Assembly: GCF_947501905.1 (NCBI RefSeq)
Contig: NZ_CANMXL010000001.1
Span: 124,001-188,000, forward strand
Source: an uncultured Winogradskyella sp.
Lineage (GTDB): Bacteria; Bacteroidota; Bacteroidia; Flavobacteriales; Flavobacteriaceae
DNA length: 64,000 nt
Direction of reading: 5' to 3'
In this document: positions 29,197-37,591 of the stretch, one piece after another
Position numbering within the stretch: the stretch's first letter is position 1
Layout of the letters: the number at the start of each line of letters is the position of its first letter
Notes under the pieces: model-generated
Seen by the model: only the letters and a program-made list of their open reading frames with translations
Told to the model about the DNA's origin: nothing
The model's database searches: none
Made by a program: the position numbers and the translations under genes

Positions 29197-29553
29197 CTAT
29201 ATAAAAATATTCCAGATGCCAATAGCTAATATAGCAATACCTATAATAGCTTTAAACGGACTTAATTTGTCTGATAATTTCTGAAGTGATTCTTTAAAAG
29301 CCGGTGCTTTTCCAATAACATGAGTTAACAATAAGAAACCACCCAAAAGGCTAACAATATTAAATAATGGATTATGCATTAAACGTATCAAACTCAAAAC
29401 TACTAATGCACCTCCAATTATAGTTTGAAATGGCGCTAAATACCCTGCTATTTTATTGAAAAAATTACGGTCTCCATCCCATTTATCTAAAGTTGCCAAG
29501 CCTAAAAGTAATCCACCTGCAATATTTGCTATAGTTAATAATGTAACAATCAT
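29197..29553 (-). CDS. Hypothetical four-helix membrane protein
   Basis: 118 residues with four hydrophobic segments: 4-20, 37-60, 68-82 and 98-116. Two internally similar halves (AGYLAPFQTIIGGALVVLSL and DKLSPFKAIIGIAILAIGIWN) suggest duplication of a two-helix unit. I do not recognise the family. It is followed 3 bp later by the DUF1801 gene. Confidence 0.6.
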   Translation of the reverse strand: MIVTLLTIANIAGGLLLGLATLDKWDGDRNFFNKIAGYLAPFQTIIGGALVVLSLIRLMHNPLFNIVSLLGGFLLLTHVIGKAPAFKESLQKLSDKLSPFKAIIGIAILAIGIWNIFI

Positions 29554-29731
29554 AATTTATTGTTTTATAGTTAGTAGATAAATTTAGTTAAAATCTTGGA
29601 AAGTTTATATCTATTAATTCAGAAAATACAAATCTACTATAGATCTCAATAAACCACATATAAAATGGTATGATTTTTGATGGTATACATCAAGCTAACA
29701 TATTGATTTTAAACGTCATAAAACCAACTTT

Positions 29732-32077
29732 TTGAAGTTAAAATTACTACATAGAAAAATTATTTTCTTATTCTTTCTATCAATTTCCTCTTTATCGGAA
29801 AGTCAAGGAGAGAGGGATTATTGGTATTTTGGCCAAATGGCCGGCATGAAATTTAATGGCGAAAACATTCAGAGTTTATCTAACAACACCATAGAAAGAA
29901 GAATTGTTTTTGGAATAATAGAAGGCCCTGACAACCTCATATGTGCTAATAATGAAGATGGAGAACTCATGTTTTATTCTGATGGTAGAATTTTTAAAAA
30001 TAGTCTTCATCAAAATATGCTAAACGCTCCAACTAATGAATATTCTGTTTATTATGCACAAGCCGCTATTTCAAGAGACCCAGGAAATCAAAACAAATAT
30101 TATGTTTTTGTTAATATCCAAGATGGCCTAGACAGTTTTTTAACTTACACTGTTGTTGACATGACATTAGATGGCGGTCTGGGTGGTTTAGACCCAGACA
30201 ACACTCATGTTACAATGATAAATGATGTTGCTCAACAAATGGTAGTTGCTAGACATGCTAATGGAAAAGATAGTTGGATAATATGCGTGAGAAGAGGTAG
30301 ATATTATGCCTATTTAATAACAGAAAATGGCATAGCATCAACCCCTGTAGTTTCATCAGCTGGCGTGAGTATATTTGACGGGAATTTTGCAGATTTTGGG
30401 ACTTTAACAATATCCCAAAATAATAAATTAATTGCCGCAGCATTTCCTGGACTTAGTAAATTGTTTTTATTAGAATTCAATGACTTAACTGGCAGAATAA
30501 GCTTAGCATATGAATATGAAGATATTGATGATACGTTTAGTGATAATCCAAATGGTGCTGTAGAATTTTCTAATAACAATAATGTATTATATCATTCAGG
30601 TAATAGTTCTGGTATAAAACAGTTTAATATTTCTGATCTTAACAATATTCCCAGTCCAATTTTTATAACTTCAAGTGGAAATTACCCTTATCTAAAGCTA
30701 GGCCCAAATGGAAAAATATACAGTTCCCAAAATGGAGAAACTTTCATTGGAGCCATACAAGAACCTGATATTATTGGTTTAGAATGTGATTACGACTCTA
30801 ATGTTTTAAACTTATCTGGAAGCCAACTATTAGATTTGCCTGTTTTTTTACAACCAAAGTTCCCAGAAGGTATTTCGTTTATAAACATTTGCGAAGGTGA
30901 AACTACAGAGATAAATTTTGCAGGGACATTTAGGGAAACCGTAAGAATTGAATGGGATTTAGGAGATGGAAATACTGCCATAGGTGAAAACATAAATCAT
31001 ACATTTTTAAACCCTGGTACCTACAGTGTTACAGCTTATGTGATTAATGAAGATGATGATGAAATTATTTTTACAGACACTAAAGAAATAATAATATACG
31101 AATCACCCATATTACAACAACCTGATGATTTGTACTTGTGTCTTGAAGACACAACTATATTTTTTGCAGATTATAATGATGTCATTGTAAGTAACTTTAA
31201 TCCAGCTATTTATAGCATTAAATATTATTTTTCTGAATCTGATGCCTTGCTTAGAAGTAATGATGTCCTTGAATATATTCCTGAAATAGGCACAAAAACG
31301 ATATGGGTTCGTATCGAAAATAAACTAAACCCTTTGTGCTACGATATTTTAAGTTTTGATATCATCACCCCTGAATATATTGTAATAGATATGCCTACAG
31401 AACAATATATTTGCGATGAGCGTGCAGGACTTACTCTTTCTGCTCCAGATGGTTTTATTAGCTACGAGTGGTCTAACGGAGCAATGACGCAGAGTATAAA
31501 TATAAACTCTACAGGCTTATATACCCTGACTGTAGTTAAAGATTTTGGGGATTTTACATGCGAAGCAAGAACAACTATATCTGTTGGTAACGGAGATGAA
31601 CTACCAATTATTGAAGACATAAAAGTAATTGATTGGAGTAGAAATCATAATTCTATTGAAGTTGTTATAGACAGGATAGGTAATTATGAGTATTCTGTTG
31701 ATGGTGTTAACTTTCAAGAATCTAATGTCTTTTTAAATCTTCCTTTTAAAGAAGACTATAGAGTTTATGTAAGAGATATCAATTGTCAACAAACTATAGA
31801 AAGTGATAAATTATTTCTACTCTATCACGATAGATTCTTCACACCTAATGGTGACGGCGTTAACGATTATTGGCGAGTAATCAACAACTTCAGAGAAGAG
31901 AATATACAAATACAAATCTTTAATAGATACGGAAGATTACTAGAAACCATGAGTTATTATGACCGAGGCTGGGATGGAACTTCTGATGGTGTAGAGATGC
32001 CAACATCAGATTATTGGTTTAGGGTAGTAAGACAAAATGGTAAAATACATTACGGGCATTTTACATTAAAACGCTGA
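29732..32077 (+). CDS. T9SS type B sorting-domain protein with PKD domain
   Basis: 781 residues. The start is TTG at 29732, with an in-frame TAA at 29696 and no ATG between them; a signal peptide follows (residues 6-25). The N-terminal 380 residues look like a beta-propeller-like region (RDYWYFGQMAGMKFNG opening). A PKD domain lies near 385-455 (WDLGDGNTAIGENINHTFLNPG). The C-terminus is the gliding-motility type sorting domain (FFTPNGDGVNDYW ... IQIFNRYGRLLETM ... WDGTSDG). It is secreted through the type IX system and attached to or released from the cell surface. Confidence 0.87.
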   Translation: MKLKLLHRKIIFLFFLSISSLSESQGERDYWYFGQMAGMKFNGENIQSLSNNTIERRIVFGIIEGPDNLICANNEDGELMFYSDGRIFKNSLHQNMLNAPTNEYSVYYAQAAISRDPGNQNKYYVFVNIQDGLDSFLTYTVVDMTLDGGLGGLDPDNTHVTMINDVAQQMVVARHANGKDSWIICVRRGRYYAYLITENGIASTPVVSSAGVSIFDGNFADFGTLTISQNNKLIAAAFPGLSKLFLLEFNDLTGRISLAYEYEDIDDTFSDNPNGAVEFSNNNNVLYHSGNSSGIKQFNISDLNNIPSPIFITSSGNYPYLKLGPNGKIYSSQNGETFIGAIQEPDIIGLECDYDSNVLNLSGSQLLDLPVFLQPKFPEGISFINICEGETTEINFAGTFRETVRIEWDLGDGNTAIGENINHTFLNPGTYSVTAYVINEDDDEIIFTDTKEIIIYESPILQQPDDLYLCLEDTTIFFADYNDVIVSNFNPAIYSIKYYFSESDALLRSNDVLEYIPEIGTKTIWVRIENKLNPLCYDILSFDIITPEYIVIDMPTEQYICDERAGLTLSAPDGFISYEWSNGAMTQSININSTGLYTLTVVKDFGDFTCEARTTISVGNGDELPIIEDIKVIDWSRNHNSIEVVIDRIGNYEYSVDGVNFQESNVFLNLPFKEDYRVYVRDINCQQTIESDKLFLLYHDRFFTPNGDGVNDYWRVINNFREENIQIQIFNRYGRLLETMSYYDRGWDGTSDGVEMPTSDYWFRVVRQNGKIHYGHFTLKR

Positions 32078-32096
32078 TAAATATTTAATCATTTAA

Positions 32097-32128
32097 TTTT
32101 GAATAATGGATTGTTTTATTTTACTTTG
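32097..32128 (+). promoter_or_regulatory. Promoter upstream of the membrane-protein/regulator operon
   Basis: TTTTG at 32097-32101 and TACTTTG at 32122-32128 (a TAnnTTTG-type -7) are 20 nt apart. The -7 box is the left half of the palindrome at 32122-32140, so a bound repressor would block the promoter. The 5' leader would be about 14 nt. Confidence 0.6.
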
Positions 32129-32140
32129 TATTTCAAAGTA
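32122..32140. promoter_or_regulatory. Operator palindrome, copy 1
   Basis: TACTTTG-TATTT-CAAAGTA, a perfect 7-bp inverted repeat with a 5-nt spacer. It lies within a 27-nt block (32120-32146) identical to 33610-33636. It sits on the -7 box and ends 8 bp before the ATG at 32149. It is probably recognised by the winged-helix regulator encoded at 33289. Confidence 0.65.
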
Positions 32141-32148
32141 CTTTTATT

Positions 32149-32778
32149 ATGAGCAACGAAGACTATCTAAAAGACATTAGCGAGATTAAAAATCTCATGA
32201 ATAAATCCTCAAGGTTTATTTCTCTAAGTGGTTTGTCTGGCATATTGGCAGGGATTTACGCTTTAATCGGAGCTGCAGCAGCATATTGGCTAGTAGAAAC
32301 TTACAGTAATGGAACATTATATATTTTTCACGGCAAAGTATTTTGGCTATGCATGGCTGTTTTAGCAGCTGTGGCTTTTTTTAGCATTCTAACAGGAATT
32401 ATCTTAACAACCAGAAAAGCAAAAAAGAACAGTGAAAAAATATGGGATAGTTCTTCAAAAAGATTGTTACTTAATTTTTTAATTCCATTAGTTGTTGGAG
32501 GAATTTATTGTCTCATTATTTTAAGCCAAGGTCGTTATGGACAAACAGCTGGTCTAATGCTAATTTTTTATGGCTTAGCACTAGTCAGTGCCTCAAAATA
32601 TAGTTTAGGGGATATAAAGTATCTTGGATATATTCAAATTGTTTTAGGCTTATTAGCAAGTTATTATCCTGGATACGGTTTTTGGCTTTGGGTTATTGGC
32701 TTTGGCATAATGCATATTATTTATGGAGCTTGGATGCATTTTAAATATGATATAAAAACAAATAATCATGAAAAATAG
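32149..32778 (+). CDS. Hypothetical six-helix membrane protein
   Basis: 209 residues with a short soluble N-terminus (SNEDYLKDISEIKNLMNKSSRF) and about six membrane helices (22-50, 62-86, 104-125, 128-148, 156-172, 173-195). I do not recognise a named domain. It is the first gene after operator copy 1 and its end overlaps the next small gene by 11 bp, so it belongs to the regulator operon. Confidence 0.65.
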   Translation: MSNEDYLKDISEIKNLMNKSSRFISLSGLSGILAGIYALIGAAAAYWLVETYSNGTLYIFHGKVFWLCMAVLAAVAFFSILTGIILTTRKAKKNSEKIWDSSSKRLLLNFLIPLVVGGIYCLIILSQGRYGQTAGLMLIFYGLALVSASKYSLGDIKYLGYIQIVLGLLASYYPGYGFWLWVIGFGIMHIIYGAWMHFKYDIKTNNHEK

Positions 32779-32878
32779 AAAACGACAAATCATTTTAGTG
32801 GTTATTATTCTTGTAGTATTATTGTTGTGGATTGAAATGTCTGTAGGCATATTTGGGTCTCCAATTGCAGGAAATTAA
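32768..32878 (+). CDS. 36-residue membrane peptide
   Basis: The ATG at 32768 overlaps the end of the 209-residue membrane protein gene by 11 bp. The peptide has a basic start (MKNRKRQ), one hydrophobic helix (VVIILVVLLLWIEM region) and the tail GIFGSPIAGN. Position, overlap and composition support a translated small membrane protein, but there is no homology evidence. Confidence 0.5.
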   Translation: MKNRKRQIILVVIILVVLLLWIEMSVGIFGSPIAGN

Positions 32879-32889
32879 GCTAAGCAAAT

Positions 32890-33258
32890 ATGACAGCAGT
32901 TAAAAAAATTAATTTTTGCATCTTATTATTTTCGCTTTTAATATCATGTAGTAATAATAAAGGAGAATTTATTATTGTAAATGAGAGTGATTTTGATATT
33001 GACTCATTGAGCATAATGCCAGATTCAAAAAAGCAATTCATTTATATAGAAAAAGGCAGCAAAATAAAATATTCTATAGCTATGGATGAAGTATCATCAG
33101 ATGGCAGTTATTTTATCTCATTTAGAAATGTAAAAGACAATAAAAGAATAGAACAAAGATTTGGATATTATACCAATGGGTATCAAACTGAAAAGGAAAT
33201 TGTAATTACAATTAAAAATGATACTATTCTGTTCAAAAGTAATTTTAATTCATATTAA
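32890..33258 (+). CDS. Hypothetical lipoprotein
   Basis: 122 residues with a lipoprotein signal ending LLISC (Cys20) and a mature beta-rich domain (EFIIVNESDFDIDSLSIMPDSKKQF...). No family is recognised. It follows the 36-residue peptide gene by 11 bp and precedes the regulator gene by 30 bp, so it is part of the operator-controlled unit. Location is probably the outer or inner membrane facing the periplasm. Confidence 0.6.
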   Translation: MTAVKKINFCILLFSLLISCSNNKGEFIIVNESDFDIDSLSIMPDSKKQFIYIEKGSKIKYSIAMDEVSSDGSYFISFRNVKDNKRIEQRFGYYTNGYQTEKEIVITIKNDTILFKSNFNSY

Positions 33259-33288
33259 GCAAAAAGACTCCTGCTTACACAGGAAATT

Positions 33289-33585
33289 ATGAGCATAATC
33301 ACCAATATAAACAAACTCTTTGACCATCGTATCCGCTTAGGCATTATGTCGGTGCTCATGGTTAATGAATATGCAGATTTTAATACACTCAAAGAATTGC
33401 TTGGCGCTACGGACGGTAATCTGGCCAGCCACACAAAAGCCTTAGAAAAGGCTGAATACATTTTAATAGAAAAACAATTTATAGGCAAAAAGCCAAACAC
33501 ACGTTACAGTGCTTCTAAATTGGGAAAAGCTGAATTTAAAAAGCATATAAATGCCCTAGAAAAACTAATAAAAAAGACTGAGTAA
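33289..33585 (+). CDS. Winged-helix transcriptional regulator (HTH_27-type)
   Basis: 98 residues, almost all one winged-helix domain: HRIRLGIMSVLMVNEYADFNTLKELLGATDGNLASHTKALEKAEYI, with the recognition helix around TDGNLASHTKALEKA and a wing KKPNTRYSAS. Such small MarR/ArsR-like proteins are usually dimeric repressors. It lies between the two identical palindromes at 32122 and 33612, making it the probable factor that binds them and controls both its own operon and the Coq4/CreD genes. Confidence 0.82.
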   Translation: MSIITNINKLFDHRIRLGIMSVLMVNEYADFNTLKELLGATDGNLASHTKALEKAEYILIEKQFIGKKPNTRYSASKLGKAEFKKHINALEKLIKKTE

Positions 33586-33611
33586 AATCCAAAAGTATTT
33601 TTTTGCGTATT

Positions 33612-33630
33612 TACTTTGTATTTCAAAGTA
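33612..33630. promoter_or_regulatory. Operator palindrome, copy 2
   Basis: TACTTTG-TATTT-CAAAGTA again, inside the 27-nt block 33610-33636 identical to copy 1. The left half is a -7 box (TACTTTG) and the ATG of the Coq4-like gene follows 8 bp after the palindrome. No -33 element is clear here. Confidence 0.65.
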
Positions 33631-33637
33631 CTTTTAA

Positions 33638-34141
33638 ATGACAAACAAACGAAAACAACTCATTATATTTCTATTTGAACATTCGCAGCGTCTATATACA
33701 GCAATGTTCAAAAGACATGAATCTTGGAAGTATTCTAAAAATGACTTACTACAATTTCCTATTGAATCATTCGGCAGACATCTTGGCGAATTTCTTAACA
33801 AAAATAATTTTGAGCTTATACCAAAAGTTGAACGTCACGATTGCTACCATGTATTATGTGGTTATAGTACAAAAGTAGAGGACGAAATTGCTCTACAATG
33901 TCTTTGTTATGGTAATGGTAAACGTAGCCCTTACCTCTATGGTGCAATTATCCTAGGCGTCGCAATACTGCCAGATTATTACAACTATTACTACAAGTCT
34001 TATAAAATAGGAAAATCCGCTAATGCATTTCATCAATTTGATTATAAGAAACTTCTTCGAATCCCTATTGACGATTTACGCACTTCAATATTTTCAAAAT
34101 CTCAAATACAAAACATTAACAATAACATCTTAAATTATTAA
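33638..34141 (+). CDS. Coq4-like protein
   Basis: 167 residues. The COQ4 metal/ligand motif HDxxH-x11-E is exact: HDCYH at residues 67-71, then 11 residues and Glu, followed by EIALQCLCYGNG. COQ4 proteins take part in ubiquinone assembly, but Flavobacteriaceae use menaquinone, so the role here is open (a quinone-, lipid- or isoprenoid-linked function is possible). It is 4 bp upstream of creD and directly behind operator copy 2. Soluble, with a hydrophobic patch near 108-122. Confidence 0.75.
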   Translation: MTNKRKQLIIFLFEHSQRLYTAMFKRHESWKYSKNDLLQFPIESFGRHLGEFLNKNNFELIPKVERHDCYHVLCGYSTKVEDEIALQCLCYGNGKRSPYLYGAIILGVAILPDYYNYYYKSYKIGKSANAFHQFDYKKLLRIPIDDLRTSIFSKSQIQNINNNILNY

Positions 34142-34145
34142 TATC

Positions 34146-35528
34146 ATGGAACATACAAACACACCTCAACAAGAAAAACAGCAGTCAAACAAGTTTACAT
34201 ATTGGCTAAAAACATCCATTACCGCTCGAATGCTTATGGTTGGTTTCTTGGTCATTGTACTTCTTATTCCGCTGTCTTATATTAATGTATTGATAAAAGA
34301 GCGTTCCTACAGGCAAACAGATGTGGTTAATGAAATCAATGAAAAATGGGGAAGCAATATATTAGTTTATGGTCCATTATTAAAATTACCTTACAAAACC
34401 TATTCGGAAAAGACTACTTATAACGAGAAGACAAAAACCTATCTTAAAGAAACTGAAACACACATAAACTATGCGTATATCTTTCCTGAAAAACTAGACG
34501 TTACATCAAACGTGAAATCCAAGTCCATGTATCTTGGTAATTTTGAGTCTGCTGTGTTTACTTCAGATTTTAAAATTACTGGAGAATACAAAACACCTGA
34601 CTTAAAATCTAAAGACATTAAAAACGAAGATATTGTTTGGGATAAAGCATCTATACTATTTAAAACCACAAATCTTAAAGGTATTAAAACGGAAATGACA
34701 GTGAAACTTAATGATGCTGTTTACAATTTCGAAACCAATTTTAACGATAATAACAATTATAAAAATCGTCTAGACGAGCTAGAAACTGGTTTTATAGATC
34801 AAACAATTCTAGAAGGTAGTTTTACATTTAATATGCAAGTCATATATGATGGTAGTGAGCAAATACAAATGATTCCGGTTGGTAAAACAACAACTATGAC
34901 AATGACTTCTAATTGGGCAGACCCAGGTTTTATTGGCGCTTATTCACCAAATGACGAAACCAGAAGCATTACTCCAGAAGGTTTTAAAGTAGACTGGAAA
35001 GTATTATCTATTAACCGCGCATTCTCACAATTGTATCTTAATAAAATTCCTAATCTCAATCAGTTTGCTTTCGGAACCAAATTTGTTGTTTTAGTCGATG
35101 AGTACCAGAAGAGTGAACGCTCTTCAAAATATGGTTTCTTAGTAATTGGTCTTACATTTTTAATCTTCTTTTTAATACAGACAATGAGTAAGATTCATAT
35201 TCATCCGTTTCAGTATTTAATGATTGGCTTGGCATTAACCATGTTCTACACTTTACTAGTTTCTATATCTGAGCATAGTAATTTCTTAAAAGCATATTTA
35301 GTTGCTGGAATTTCAGTAGTAGCTTTGATTACTTTGTATTCAAAATCTATTTTAAAGAGTATAAAATTTTCAGCATTCATTGGCATTTCTCTTTCTGCAC
35401 TTTATGCGTTTATATATGTAATTATTCAACTAGAAAATTATGCACTTTTAGTAGGTAGTATTGGACTCTTCTTAATACTTGCAAGTGTCATGTTTGTATC
35501 AAGAAAAATAGATTGGCATAACGATTAA
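34146..35528 (+). CDS. creD: Cell envelope integrity protein CreD family
   Basis: 460 residues. One membrane helix near 28-52, a large periplasmic domain (55-330, with SWADPGFIGAYSP-like and FKVDWKVLSINRAFSQ motifs), and five or six C-terminal helices (from about 330). This is the CreD/inner-membrane layout. In Bacteroidota a winged-helix regulator is often encoded next to creD. Here it follows the Coq4-like gene by 4 bp and the operator at 33612. Confidence 0.85.
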   Translation: MEHTNTPQQEKQQSNKFTYWLKTSITARMLMVGFLVIVLLIPLSYINVLIKERSYRQTDVVNEINEKWGSNILVYGPLLKLPYKTYSEKTTYNEKTKTYLKETETHINYAYIFPEKLDVTSNVKSKSMYLGNFESAVFTSDFKITGEYKTPDLKSKDIKNEDIVWDKASILFKTTNLKGIKTEMTVKLNDAVYNFETNFNDNNNYKNRLDELETGFIDQTILEGSFTFNMQVIYDGSEQIQMIPVGKTTTMTMTSNWADPGFIGAYSPNDETRSITPEGFKVDWKVLSINRAFSQLYLNKIPNLNQFAFGTKFVVLVDEYQKSERSSKYGFLVIGLTFLIFFLIQTMSKIHIHPFQYLMIGLALTMFYTLLVSISEHSNFLKAYLVAGISVVALITLYSKSILKSIKFSAFIGISLSALYAFIYVIIQLENYALLVGSIGLFLILASVMFVSRKIDWHND

Positions 35529-35540
35529 TTAGTTGGTGAT

Positions 35541-35586
35541 GCACTTCGGCTATAGCAATCACAAAATACGCGACTAGTCGAGGTGC
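35541..35586. terminator. Possible hairpin terminator after creD
   Basis: GCACTTCG (35541-35548) and CGAGGTGC (35579-35586) can pair, with one G-U, around a 30-nt loop. There is no strong U-run, so termination is uncertain; it may be a decayed repeat. Confidence 0.25.
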
Positions 35587-35606
35587 TTAATCAATAAATC
35601 AAACTC

Positions 35607-35918
35607 ATGAAAGACACTATTAATAATACTGGTAAGATTGTAGCGCTAACTAGCTTTATTATTGGCACTATATTCTTAGCATTTTATCTCTATTATGGCG
35701 AAACTGTAGTCAATGTGTATTTGGCCTTTCTTTTTATTGTATCAGCAATTATAGTCAATACTGTGTTATTAACAGTAATCATTGGCGCAGCAGTCCTAAA
35801 TAGAATAAATCGTATAGAAGCTTTAAAAACTATTGTAATTATGCTACTTAACATTCCAGTTTCAATATTATATTTCTATATGATAGTATCATTTCCTGGA
35901 CATGAATTTTTATTATGA
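35607..35918 (+). CDS. Hypothetical three-helix membrane protein
   Basis: 103 residues, three hydrophobic segments at about 13-32, 37-64 and 78-96. No family is recognised. Its stop overlaps the start of the next gene by 4 bp (ATGA-type), so it is translated in an operon with the DUF2809-SanA fusion protein and probably the DUF1361 protein. Confidence 0.6.
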   Translation: MKDTINNTGKIVALTSFIIGTIFLAFYLYYGETVVNVYLAFLFIVSAIIVNTVLLTVIIGAAVLNRINRIEALKTIVIMLLNIPVSILYFYMIVSFPGHEFLL

Positions 35919-36934
35919 AAATACAACTCAATAAAACATATCTAATCTTAGCAATAATTCTTTTTTTAATTGAAGTTTGTATAGCAATCTTCTTAAAAAC
36001 GGGATTTATAAGACACACATTTGGCGATTATTTAGTAGTGTTTCTTCTCTATTGTGGATTAAGAGGATTAACATCTTTGGGTATTTGGCGAACCGCAATT
36101 ACAGTTTTAATCATTTCATTTTTAATAGAGTTCCTTCAGTTAACTTCAATTTTAGAAGTATTCAATTTAGAGAATAGCAGACTTGCCAAATTAGTTTTTG
36201 GAACTACCTTTCAGTTTACTGACTTAGTCGCTTATACGTTAGGAGTCGTAACTATACTATTTATTGAAACGAAACTTCAAGTAAAACTAAAATTAGAGCG
36301 TTTTTTTAAAGCGAAAAACATAATCGTTTTCGGAATTTTATTTACAATTCTAAGTATTTCACTTCCCAATTATATTATTGCAAAATCAGCAGAAAACAAA
36401 ACATTCTATAAAATTGAAGATATTCCAAAAAACAAAGTTGGCCTCGTTTTAGGTGCTAATAAACTTACTGAAAGTGGAAACGTTAGTTTGTATTATTTGT
36501 ACAGAGTTAATGCCGCTGTAAAATTATATAAAGCAAATAAAATTGAATACGTTTTAGTAAGTGGCGATAATAGTAGAAAAGGGTATAATGAGCCAAGCAT
36601 GTTTAAAGAAGATTTAATTAAGAAGGGTATTCCTGAAGATAAAATTTTCCTAGATTATGCTGGTTTTAGAACCTTGGATTCTGTTGTTAGAGCCAAAGAA
36701 ATTTTTGGTCAGTATAGTATTACTATAATATCTCAACGTTTTCATTGTCAACGTGCCATTTACTTGGCACAAGCTCACAACATCAATGCTGTAGGCTTTA
36801 ACGCCAAACACTTTAAGAAGAGCCAATTTTTCAACAAACCACCTAGAGAATATTTGGCAAGAGCAAAAGCTGTTTTGGACATCATTACAGACAAAAAACC
36901 AAAATTCCTAGGACATTCAATTACAATACGATAA
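35915..36934 (+). CDS. DUF2809-SanA/ElyC fusion membrane protein
   Basis: 339 residues in one uninterrupted frame. Residues 1-122 match DUF2809 (GFIRHTFGDYLVVFLLYCGLRG, FLIEFLQL, FGTTFQFTDLVAYTLG; four helices). A fifth helix (about 137-155) leads to a periplasmic DUF218/SanA domain (VGLVLGANK, YLYRVNAAVKLYKANKIEYVLVSGDN, DYAGFRTLDSVVRAKEIFG, IISQRFHCQRAIYLAQ). SanA/ElyC-like proteins affect envelope permeability. The two parts are usually separate proteins, so the fusion is notable. Confidence 0.83.
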   Translation: MKIQLNKTYLILAIILFLIEVCIAIFLKTGFIRHTFGDYLVVFLLYCGLRGLTSLGIWRTAITVLIISFLIEFLQLTSILEVFNLENSRLAKLVFGTTFQFTDLVAYTLGVVTILFIETKLQVKLKLERFFKAKNIIVFGILFTILSISLPNYIIAKSAENKTFYKIEDIPKNKVGLVLGANKLTESGNVSLYYLYRVNAAVKLYKANKIEYVLVSGDNSRKGYNEPSMFKEDLIKKGIPEDKIFLDYAGFRTLDSVVRAKEIFGQYSITIISQRFHCQRAIYLAQAHNINAVGFNAKHFKKSQFFNKPPREYLARAKAVLDIITDKKPKFLGHSITIR

Positions 36935-36937
36935 TTC

Positions 36938-37591
36938 ATGAAAACATACCTCATCAAAAAATATGACACCCTATCTATATTAGTTTCTGCGATATGTATG
37001 AGCGGACTATTACTTATACTTCGGGTAAAACTAAATAAATCATTCTTCTACTTATTCCTGGTTTGGAATATTGTTCTAGCGATTGTGCCTTATGCCATAA
37101 CTATGTATTTAAGCTCTGTGAAATTAAATAGAGTAAAGCTTGGTTTCTGGTTTTGTGTTTGGCTATTATTTCTTCCCAACTCACCATACATTATAACAGA
37201 CTTATTGCATTTACGCGTTAGCAATTCGCATATGTTATGGTTAGATATCCTGGTTATTCTATCCTTTGCCGCATCTGGACTATTACTCTTCTTTTTATCT
37301 CTAAATGACATGAAAATATTGCTAAGCTCTCACTTTAAAAAGGCACCTATAAAACACCTAATAACTGGAATTATCTTCCTTAGTGCATTTGGTGTATATC
37401 TAGGCAGGTTTTTGCGTTATAACTCTTGGGAAATACTAAGCCAACCTCAGCAATTAATATCTGATATCATTGATATGTTTTTTTACCCAAAAGCTAACTA
37501 TGAAGTTTGGCTGTTTACATTTGGATTTGGAATATTCATATTTGTTGGATATTGGATGTTTAAGAAAATCTATTCCTTACCATCCACATAA
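36938..37591 (+). CDS. DUF1361 membrane protein
   Basis: 217 residues with five or six membrane helices. The conserved stretches WNIVLAIVPYAITMYL, FLPNSPYIITDLLHLR, WLDILVILSFAASGLLLF and YLGRFLRYNSWE match DUF1361. The function is unknown. It starts 3 bp after the fusion gene and overlaps the convergent oxidoreductase gene by 22 bp. Confidence 0.83.
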   Translation: MKTYLIKKYDTLSILVSAICMSGLLLILRVKLNKSFFYLFLVWNIVLAIVPYAITMYLSSVKLNRVKLGFWFCVWLLFLPNSPYIITDLLHLRVSNSHMLWLDILVILSFAASGLLLFFLSLNDMKILLSSHFKKAPIKHLITGIIFLSAFGVYLGRFLRYNSWEILSQPQQLISDIIDMFFYPKANYEVWLFTFGFGIFIFVGYWMFKKIYSLPST

